Below are positions 55,394-62,012 of a stretch of DNA of 64,000 nucleotides, one piece after another (the first letter of the stretch is position 1; each line of letters starts with the position of its first letter). Origin of the DNA: JADJPL01 sp040382095. GTDB taxonomy: Bacteria; Bacteroidota; Bacteroidia; Chitinophagales; Saprospiraceae. The stretch spans positions 1 to 64,000 of the forward strand of contig JBEIGB010000004.1 in assembly GCA_040382095.1 (NCBI GenBank). The letters run 5' to 3'. The notes under the pieces were generated by a model. That model did no database searches, was not told the origin of the DNA, and worked only from the letters and a program-made list of their open reading frames with translations. A program made the position numbers and the translations under genes.

Positions 55394-55414
55394 TGATCCC
55401 GTCGTAATAAATCT
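55394..55414 (+). repeat. Dispersed motif, degenerate copy
   Basis: TGATCCCGTCGTAATAAATCT differs at three bases from the consensus. It lies in the gap between the Hsp20 and gamma-carbonic anhydrase genes. Confidence 0.4.
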
Positions 55415-55506
55415 AACGTCCCGGTGTCTGAAATTAAATTTGTGCGCTTCGCCGGCAAGTCATAATTTGGGCGTCCGGCTATCTTTAACTGGTAAAACAT
55501 ATCAAA

Positions 55507-56019
55507 ATGGCATTGATAAAAGCAGTTCACGGCAGATTACCCGAGTTCGGGTCGAATTGTTACCTGGCAGAAAATGCCGTCGTCGTCGGGGACGTGGTGA
55601 TGGGGGATGATTGCAGTGTATGGTTCCATGCCGTCGTCAGGGGCGATGTGCATTATATCCGGATTGGCAATAAGGTGAACGTACAGGACGGGGCGGTCAT
55701 CCATTGCACTTATCAGCGGGCACCGACGCAGATCGGCAATAATGTTTCCATCGGCCACCGCGCCATCGTCCACGGGTGTACCCTCCACGACAACGTACTG
55801 GTAGGGATGGGCGCTATTATCATGGATCATGCCGTTGTACAGGAAAACGTACTGATTGCTGCAGGAGCCGTTGTGCTTGAACATTCCCTTCTGGAGAGCG
55901 GACATATCTATGCCGGCATACCCGCCAAAAAAATCAAGCCCCTGAGCGAAGCTACGTTCAAGGACAATATCGAGCGCATCGCGAACAATTACATCATGTA
56001 TGCCGATTGGTTCCGATAG
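55507..56019 (+). CDS. Gamma carbonic anhydrase-like protein
   Basis: The 170-residue left-handed beta-helix protein has hexapeptide repeats and the metal-site pattern: HAVVRGDVHYIRIG, NVQDGAVIHCT, IGHRAIVHGC. The His residues of the zinc site are present. The family includes active carbonic anhydrases as well as proteins of uncertain activity (YrdA, PaaY), so catalytic activity should be treated as likely but not shown. The start is an ATG at 55507; no operon partner is obvious. Confidence 0.92.
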   Translation: MALIKAVHGRLPEFGSNCYLAENAVVVGDVVMGDDCSVWFHAVVRGDVHYIRIGNKVNVQDGAVIHCTYQRAPTQIGNNVSIGHRAIVHGCTLHDNVLVGMGAIIMDHAVVQENVLIAAGAVVLEHSLLESGHIYAGIPAKKIKPLSEATFKDNIERIANNYIMYADWFR

Positions 56020-56187
56020 CTTTGGGAGAACGCCGCGAGCAGCCGGCCAGCCGGCCTGTTGTAATGGGTCGTTGGGTTCAGCCACCATGTATGCCTGCGC
56101 TCTGCCTTTTTTCGATTCCGAAGCCGGGCTGTGTTCCTTAAAAGAATCCTGGCATGGATGAAAAACCCAGATTTACCGCCCCGCCAG

Positions 56188-56209
56188 CCTGTCGCAACAA
56201 GTCTATTTT
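56188..56209 (+). repeat. Dispersed motif, copy upstream of 56250 gene
   Basis: CCTGTCGCAACAAGTCTATTTT, just before a TATCTTTA (56211-56218) that resembles a -7 box. Confidence 0.55.
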
Positions 56210-56210
56210 G

Positions 56211-56218
56211 TATCTTTA
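56211..56218 (+). promoter_or_regulatory. Candidate -7 box for the 56250 gene
   Basis: TATCTTTA fits TAnnTTTG except for the last base. The start of transcription would fall near 56224, about 26 nt before the ATG. Confidence 0.4.
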
Positions 56219-56249
56219 GCCCACCTCAACAAACCTTTTTGGCAAATTC

Positions 56250-56915
56250 ATGGTCTTCATTTTAAAGTGCTGTGTAATGAACTGGAAAAACGCCCTATTT
56301 TTTTTAATGCTCTTTGCCACACCACTCACGCTGCTCAAAGCGCAGCAGGATACCAATCTCGTGCAGTTGTCGGGGCTTATCCTGGATGGTTCGGGGAATC
56401 AGCTTTCCCCGGTGCCTTATACAAATGTCTATATCAAGGATTCCAACCGTGGCACCTATTCGAATTTAAAGGGCTTTTTTACACTGGTCATCCGAAGAGG
56501 GGAGACTGTGGTATTTTCCTGTATCGGATATAAGACGGTGGAGTTCCAACTACCCCCCGACCATAAAGACGACCATTATTCAATTGTGCAGCTTATGACC
56601 CAGGACGCGATCAACCTGCCGGAAACGGTGGTTTTCCCCTGGCCCAGCCGGGAAAATTTCCGCCTGGAATTTCTGGCTATGGATGTTACCCCGGAGCTAC
56701 AGCGGTATGCTGCTGCCAATATGGCCAACGAAGCCCTGGCCAAAGCAAAGGAGACCGTATCTTATGATGGCCGCGAAAATGCCAGTTTTTATATGCGCCA
56801 GCAGGCCAGCAATTATTATTTCTATGGGCAACGTCCGCCGATGAATATTTTTAACCCGATCGCGTGGAAAAAATTCTTCGACGCCTGGAAAAGTGGTGAT
56901 TTCAAGAAGAAGTAA
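56250..56915 (+). CDS. Exported protein with carboxypeptidase-regulatory-like domain
   Basis: After a signal peptide (ending LTLLKAQ), one carboxypeptidase-D regulatory-like beta domain (about 40-120) has LSGLILDGSGNQLSPVPYTNVYIKDSNRGTYSNLKGFFTLVIRRGETVVFSCIGYK, the pattern found at the N-terminus of TonB receptors, but here without a receptor. The C-terminal 100 residues (from LPETVVFPWPSRENF) are rich in Ala and aromatic residues and unassigned. The ATG at 56250 is used; the ATG at 56277 would also give a good signal peptide. The heptosyltransferase gene follows after 5 nt. Confidence 0.75.
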   Translation: MVFILKCCVMNWKNALFFLMLFATPLTLLKAQQDTNLVQLSGLILDGSGNQLSPVPYTNVYIKDSNRGTYSNLKGFFTLVIRRGETVVFSCIGYKTVEFQLPPDHKDDHYSIVQLMTQDAINLPETVVFPWPSRENFRLEFLAMDVTPELQRYAAANMANEALAKAKETVSYDGRENASFYMRQQASNYYFYGQRPPMNIFNPIAWKKFFDAWKSGDFKKK

Positions 56916-56920
56916 GGCGC

Positions 56921-57946
56921 ATGCGCTATAAGTTTCTCATTTTACAGACGGCATTTCTCGGCGATGTCGTCCTTGCTACGGCCCTGGCCGAGAAGTTGCA
57001 CCGGGTATATCCCGATGCAGCCATTGATTTTTTGCTGCGCAGGGGAAACGAGTCCCTGCTGGAAGGCCACCCTTTTTTGAGGAACGTACTGATATTCGAT
57101 AAGCGAAAAAAACTGGGCAGTATGGCAGGGCTGATCCGCCACCTGCGCAGGGAACGCTACGATCTGCTGGTCAACGTCCAGCGTTTTGCCTCGAGTGGGA
57201 TACTTGCCGCCCTTTCCGGTGCCAGGGAAATCGTGGGCTTTGACAAGAACCCCTTTGCTTTTGCTTTCTCGCGGGCTTATCCGCACCATATTGAGGCATC
57301 TGTACATGAAACAGGGCGTAATCTATCGCTGCTTCAGGGCTGGACAGACGGGGAAAACGTGCCTCCAAGGTTATATCCGCCGCCCGAGGCGTATGCGGGA
57401 ACTCCCGGGGGGGAGTATATCTGTGTAGCGCCTACCTCGGTATGGTTTACAAAACAATGGCCTGCGGATAAATGGGCGGCATTTATCCAATCGCTGCCAA
57501 AAAATCTTACAGTAGCCCTCCTGGGGGGACCTTCCGACTATGGGGCATGTGCTTACATCCAGGAACGCTCAGGGCATCCCCGGGTACTAAATAAAGCCGG
57601 GGCCCTTTCTTTGCTGGAATCCGCCGCCTGGATGCAGGGGGCCCGTATGAATTATGCCAACGACTCTGCGCCTGTACATATCGCCTCTGCCGTAGGGGCA
57701 CCGATTACCGCAATCTTCTGTTCGACGATACCAGCTTTTGGGTTTGGGCCTTTGTCTCCGGTTTCGCGGGTCGTCGAGGTGCCGGAGGAGCTACCCTGCC
57801 GACCCTGTGGGCTGCATGGTTTCCAGGCTTGCCCCGTGGGGATTTCCGGTGCGCAGAAATCCCGATGGAGCACCTTCTGGGGGACTCGCCCTACTGGAGC
57901 AATCCATAGGCCTTTCGCGGGGCAGATTATCGAGGCCGTCTCATGA
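56921..57946 (+). CDS. Glycosyltransferase family 9 (heptosyltransferase), C-terminal frameshift suspected
   Basis: The N-terminus FLILQTAFLGDVVLATALAEKLHRVYPDA and the NDSAPVHIASAVGAPITAIFCST motif mark family 9 ADP-heptose:LPS heptosyltransferases, which add heptose or a related sugar to lipopolysaccharide core. After PCRPCGLHGFQACP the frame as read gives an atypical tail. The -1 frame gives RGDFRCAEIPMEHLL and a stop at 57907-57909, which fits the family ending much better. A single C lost from the run at 57832-57835 would explain this; it may be a sequencing error or a real lesion. The gene follows the 56250 gene by 5 nt. Confidence 0.85.
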   Translation: MRYKFLILQTAFLGDVVLATALAEKLHRVYPDAAIDFLLRRGNESLLEGHPFLRNVLIFDKRKKLGSMAGLIRHLRRERYDLLVNVQRFASSGILAALSGAREIVGFDKNPFAFAFSRAYPHHIEASVHETGRNLSLLQGWTDGENVPPRLYPPPEAYAGTPGGEYICVAPTSVWFTKQWPADKWAAFIQSLPKNLTVALLGGPSDYGACAYIQERSGHPRVLNKAGALSLLESAAWMQGARMNYANDSAPVHIASAVGAPITAIFCSTIPAFGFGPLSPVSRVVEVPEELPCRPCGLHGFQACPVGISGAQKSRWSTFWGTRPTGAIHRPFAGQIIEAVS

Positions 57947-57951
57947 GACCC

Positions 57952-57968
57952 GGGGTTGTGTAAAAAGC
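57952..57968 (+). repeat. Solo terminal-repeat motif of the palindromic family
   Basis: GGGGTTGTGTAAAAAGC is identical over 16 bases to the left end of copy 3 at 60846-60861. It lies 5 nt after the heptosyltransferase stop, with no partner end in the gap to ftsH. Confidence 0.6.
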
Positions 57969-58056
57969 TGATGCGTAAAGTCATTGCCATTCAGTGACTT
58001 TGTTCAATTGCTTTTGAAAAAAAAAGATGCTCTTTTGAACCAGAAAGTATAACGAT

Positions 58057-59949
58057 ATGTCAAACGACCAATCAAAAGGGGGTAAGTCCGGGATACCGCG
58101 GGTATCAGGTATGTGGTGGATTTACCTGCTGTTGTTTTTCTTTTTGTTTGGGCAATGGTGGCTGAGTACTGCCAACCGGAAGGAAGAAGTCACGTGGAAG
58201 ATTTTTGCGGCGGAAATGATGGACAAGGGTGCGGTGGAAGGCCTGCTGGTGGTCAATGGGCAGACCGTCGAAGTGACGATAAAGCCCTCGTTCAGGGGGA
58301 AGGGGTATTTTAAGGGATTGCAGGAAAAAAACGTGGGGCCGCATTATTTTTTCACAATAGGTTCTGTAGAGGCGTTTGAGGCGCAGTTGAGCGGGTTGGA
58401 ATCCAACTTGCCAGCGGAGGCAAGGGTGGAGATCCGTTATGTTAACCGGACCAATTGGGGGCGGGAAGTTTTTGTCTGGGTCCTTCCCCTGATATTGGTA
58501 GTAGGGCTTTGGTTCATTTTACTGCGCCGTGCCCAGGGGCCCGGCACTGGTGGGGTAAACCCCTTTGAATTTGGAAAATCCAAAGCTGCCGAATTTGACG
58601 GCCAGCACCATCCGAAAGTGACGTTTGACGATGTTGCCGGGCTGGAGGAAGCAAAAGAGGAAGTACGGGAAATTGTCGAATTCCTGAAGAACCCGGCGTA
58701 TTACACGCGTCTTGGCGCCCGTATCCCGCGTGGGGTCATCCTCGTAGGCCCCCCGGGGACAGGTAAGACCCTAATGGCACGTGCAGTAGCAGGAGAAGCG
58801 AAAGTACCTTTCTTCTCGATTTCCGGTTCCGAATTTGTCGAAATGTTCGTAGGGGTTGGGGCTTCAAGGGTACGCGATTTATTCAGCAAAGCAAAAATGC
58901 GTGCGCCAAGTATCGTATTCATTGATGAGATTGACGCGATCGGCAGGGCAAGAGGGGCAGCTTTCTCCATTCGTTCCAACGACGAGCGGGAGAGTACCCT
59001 CAATCAATTGCTCACCGAAATGGACGGTTTTGAAAAAGACACCAACGTCATCGTAATCGCAGCGACCAACCGGGCCGATATCCTCGACCGGGCCTTGCTC
59101 CGCCCGGGGCGTTTTGACCGGCATATTTACCTCGAATTGCCCAACATCGAAGAGCGAAAAGCGATTTTTGCAGTCCATCTGCGCCCGCTAAAGGTTGGCG
59201 GAGATATGGACATAGAAATACTTGCCGCCCAGACACCCGGTTTTTCAGGGGCAGATATCGCAAATATCTGTAACGAAGCCGCCCTTATTGCTGCCCGCCG
59301 CGGTAAGCAGAGCGTTGAGATGCAGGATTTTTACGACGCTACCGACCGTATTATCGCGGGACTGGAAAAGAAAAGTAAAATCGTTTCCCCGGAGGAGCGG
59401 AAAATCATCGCCTATCACGAAGCCGGGCACGCGCTGGTGAGCTGGAAGCTACCCCATGCCGATAAGCTCCTTAAGGTGACGATTGTGCCGCGTGGAAAAT
59501 CCCTTGGCGCCGCCTGGTATCTACCCGAAGAACATCAGATTTATACCCGGCCCCAATTCCACGACCGTCTCTGTGCAGGTTTAGGGGGAAGGGCTGCAGA
59601 AGATCTCATCTTTAAAGAGATTTCTTCCGGGGCGCTCGACGACCTGGAAAAAATCACTAAGCAAGCCTATACCATGGTAGCTTTCTATGGTTTGAACGAT
59701 AAAATCGGCAATATCAGCTATTATGACAGTACGGGGGAATTCGAGCAATCCTTCCAGAAACCATATAGTGAGGCGACCGCCCAGTTGATCGATGAAGAAG
59801 TCCGAAAGCTGATAGAGCAGGCTTATGCCCGCACAAAAAAAATACTCGAGGATAACCGCCTTTCACTGGAAGCCATTGCACAATTACTCCTGCAGAAGGA
59901 AGTTGTCCTGAGTGCCGACCTGGAACGTATTTTAGGGGTAAAAGAATAA
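58057..59949 (+). CDS. ftsH: ATP-dependent zinc metalloprotease FtsH
   Basis: This membrane-anchored AAA+ protease degrades misfolded and regulatory proteins. Order: N-terminal helix (about 20-36), periplasmic region, second helix (about 138-156), Walker A GPPGTGKT (231-238), Walker B IVFIDEIDAIG, the second region of homology (ATNRADILDRALLRPGRFDRHI), and the zinc site HEAGH (454-458). 630 residues is normal. It begins 110 bp after the heptosyltransferase and 26 bp before the UspA-tandem gene, which may share its transcript. Confidence 0.96.
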   Translation: MSNDQSKGGKSGIPRVSGMWWIYLLLFFFLFGQWWLSTANRKEEVTWKIFAAEMMDKGAVEGLLVVNGQTVEVTIKPSFRGKGYFKGLQEKNVGPHYFFTIGSVEAFEAQLSGLESNLPAEARVEIRYVNRTNWGREVFVWVLPLILVVGLWFILLRRAQGPGTGGVNPFEFGKSKAAEFDGQHHPKVTFDDVAGLEEAKEEVREIVEFLKNPAYYTRLGARIPRGVILVGPPGTGKTLMARAVAGEAKVPFFSISGSEFVEMFVGVGASRVRDLFSKAKMRAPSIVFIDEIDAIGRARGAAFSIRSNDERESTLNQLLTEMDGFEKDTNVIVIAATNRADILDRALLRPGRFDRHIYLELPNIEERKAIFAVHLRPLKVGGDMDIEILAAQTPGFSGADIANICNEAALIAARRGKQSVEMQDFYDATDRIIAGLEKKSKIVSPEERKIIAYHEAGHALVSWKLPHADKLLKVTIVPRGKSLGAAWYLPEEHQIYTRPQFHDRLCAGLGGRAAEDLIFKEISSGALDDLEKITKQAYTMVAFYGLNDKIGNISYYDSTGEFEQSFQKPYSEATAQLIDEEVRKLIEQAYARTKKILEDNRLSLEAIAQLLLQKEVVLSADLERILGVKE

Positions 59950-59974
59950 ATTCCATCCGCTAAAACCTGTTGAT

Positions 59975-60844
59975 ATGAGCAAAATCCATAAAATCCTGTT
60001 CCCATCCGATTTTTCGGAAGCGGCACAGAACGCCTTTCGCTATTGTCTTTACCTTGCAGATACCTTTTCGGCGGAGATTATCGTCCTGCATGTGGTTTAT
60101 CCGGAGTACGAGATGCTGGACCTGCCGGTTTTAGCCACAAAAGCGACCCATGACAAGATAGATGCCGCAAAAGATGCCCTCAATAGCTTCATCGGGCTCG
60201 GTACCGGCCAGGCGACCACATCCGGCAATTTGAAACAACCGCTGCTGATTTCCCGGGAGGTGGAAGTCGGTACCCCGGTCGGTATTATCCGCCAGATGGC
60301 GAAAAAGCATGATGCCGACCTCATCGTAATGGGTACCAAAGGCGAGCACAATGCCCTCGAAAAAACCCTGGGCAGCGTGACTACAGGGGTTATCGAAGGG
60401 GCACATTGCCCGGTACTGGTCGTTCCAGAGCACGCGCCGTGGAAGCCGCCCCATATCGTGGCTTTTGCCACTAACCTTTCCGATGCCGACCCTTATCACG
60501 TCTGGAAAGCTACCGAAATACTGGAGCCTTTCCACCCCTTGTTGCACATCATACACATTTCCGATGGCAAAACCCCTGCAGGGCGAACCGCCAGATTTGA
60601 TGAAGTTGAGGCGTTTTTCAAGCGTCAGGCGATTGATACCCCTGCGCTTCAGGTTACCTTTCACGAGCTGGAGCGCACTTCGATAACAGACGGCCTGGAA
60701 GAATTCGTGGATTATCACGAAGTGGACCTGCTGGTAATGTTCGCGCCCCACCACACCTGGTCTGACCGTTTATTTAAGCCCAGTGCTACCAGGAAGATGG
60801 CACTGGACGCCCCACTGCCCTTACTTTTTCTGAAAAACCCATGA
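59975..60844 (+). CDS. Universal stress protein with two Usp domains
   Basis: Two tandem Usp domains are visible (about 1-150 and 155-289). The first has IHKILFPSDFSEAAQNAFRY and the ATP-loop-like MGTKGEHNALEKTLGSVTTGVIEGAHCPVLVVPEH; the second is more diverged (APHHTWSDRLFKPSATRKMALDAPLPLLFL). It lies 26 nt after ftsH. Its stop codon TGA is the first part of the palindromic repeat copy 3. The role is probably general stress survival; no ligand can be named. Confidence 0.88.
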   Translation: MSKIHKILFPSDFSEAAQNAFRYCLYLADTFSAEIIVLHVVYPEYEMLDLPVLATKATHDKIDAAKDALNSFIGLGTGQATTSGNLKQPLLISREVEVGTPVGIIRQMAKKHDADLIVMGTKGEHNALEKTLGSVTTGVIEGAHCPVLVVPEHAPWKPPHIVAFATNLSDADPYHVWKATEILEPFHPLLHIIHISDGKTPAGRTARFDEVEAFFKRQAIDTPALQVTFHELERTSITDGLEEFVDYHEVDLLVMFAPHHTWSDRLFKPSATRKMALDAPLPLLFLKNP

Positions 60845-61030
60845 GGGGGTTGTGTAAAAAGCCCCCGGCCGGTCTTCGGCGGCAGAATAAAATTTTTTGA
60901 AACGCCGGTTTTATTGATTTTGCTTCGCAAAATCAATAAAACCGGCGTTTCAAAAAAACATTCTTTGGCGGCCCCAGCTGCCAAAGGCAAAAGGACTTAT
61001 GAGACACCCGCTCTTTTTACACAACCCCCT
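60844..61030. repeat. Palindromic repeat element, copy 3 (best preserved)
   Basis: Perfect 18-bp terminal inverted repeats AGGGGGTTGTGTAAAAAG (60844-60861) and its complement (61013-61030) enclose the element. The core is a perfect 31-bp inverted repeat, 60893-60923 with 60927-60957, triloop TTC. The right-hand hairpin CTTTGGCGGC/GCTGCCAAAG (about 60963-60986) has one mismatch. There is no ORF beyond shadow frames. The left end overlaps the UspA stop codon; the right end lies 17 nt before the deacetylase ATG. I see no clear target-site duplication. Confidence 0.85.
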
Positions 61031-61047
61031 TAAAGCGAAATTTCATA

Positions 61048-62004
61048 ATGGATTTAATCTATCATCCGGTTTTTTTGGAGCACGATACCGGTATGCATCC
61101 GGAAACCCATAAACGACTGGAGCCCTTCGCCCACTTACCAGCGTCGGGGATTGTCAGTGGGGAGAAGGAGCTTTGCCTTGTACATACTGCGCAATACGTT
61201 GAAAAAGTCAAAAATGCCTGCCATGTTGGTGCACACCTCGATCCGGATACGGTAACCAGCCCTGGTTCCTATGCTGCTGCCTGTTATGCGGTAGGGGCTA
61301 CATTGCAGGCCGCCGGGGAGCAGGGCTTTGCGCTGGTCAGGCCACCGGGCCACCATGCTTACCCGGGGCATGCCAGCGGCTTTTGCTTGTTTAATAACGT
61401 CGCTATTGCCGCCCAATATCTGGTAGAAGAAGGCAAGCGGGTATTGATCCTGGACTTTGACGGCCACCTCGGCGATGGTACCTCGGAGATATTCTACCAT
61501 ACCGATAAAGTCCTTTATTGGTCGTTACATCAATACCCGGCCTTTCCGGGAAAGGGATTTTCGGACGAAATCGGTTCGGGCCGCGGAGAGGGTTTTACTT
61601 TCAACGTACCTCTGCCCCCCGGCAGCGCAGATGACATATTTCTGGATGCCTTTGAGCATTTCCTGCCGGCCGCAAGACAGTTCTCCCCCGATGTAGTAGC
61701 AGTGTCCGCGGGGTTTGACGCACATCAATACGACCTGCTGCTCGACCTGCGTGTCGGAACCCATTCTTTTTTTCGGATTGGGCAAAGGCTCCGGGAATAT
61801 TTCCCCTATATCTTTGCAACACTGGAAGGAGGGTATAATATCCAGGAGCTTTTCCATGGCGTAGAGAGTTTTAAAGCAGGGATTAACGGGCACGAAAACC
61901 CATACGTACAGGAAAAAACAACATCCGGAATGCGGGTTTGGGAAACGTACGAAATGTACCTGCACGCATCCATCGGCAAACTTCAAAAATACTGGACTTT
62001 TTAG
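61048..62004 (+). CDS. Histone deacetylase family protein
   Basis: The zinc-dependent deacetylase fold is shown by RPPGHHA (His102-His103), DFDGHLGDGT (Asp136, Asp138, His140) and SAGFDAHQ (Asp224), and a Gly-rich LEGGYN loop. Bacterial relatives deacetylate acetylated lysine on proteins (AcuC), acetylpolyamines or other small amides. The deacetylase is followed after 8 nt by an acyl-CoA synthetase gene on the same strand, so a link to acetyl-CoA or protein acylation is plausible. 318 residues is normal. Confidence 0.9.
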   Translation: MDLIYHPVFLEHDTGMHPETHKRLEPFAHLPASGIVSGEKELCLVHTAQYVEKVKNACHVGAHLDPDTVTSPGSYAAACYAVGATLQAAGEQGFALVRPPGHHAYPGHASGFCLFNNVAIAAQYLVEEGKRVLILDFDGHLGDGTSEIFYHTDKVLYWSLHQYPAFPGKGFSDEIGSGRGEGFTFNVPLPPGSADDIFLDAFEHFLPAARQFSPDVVAVSAGFDAHQYDLLLDLRVGTHSFFRIGQRLREYFPYIFATLEGGYNIQELFHGVESFKAGINGHENPYVQEKTTSGMRVWETYEMYLHASIGKLQKYWTF

Positions 62005-62012
62005 ACCTCGGT

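Noticed and set aside
60844..61030. A CRISPR array or phage attachment site at the palindromic repeats
   Set aside because: The copies are far apart, there are no regular spacers, no cas genes and no integrase; the structure is a hairpin element.
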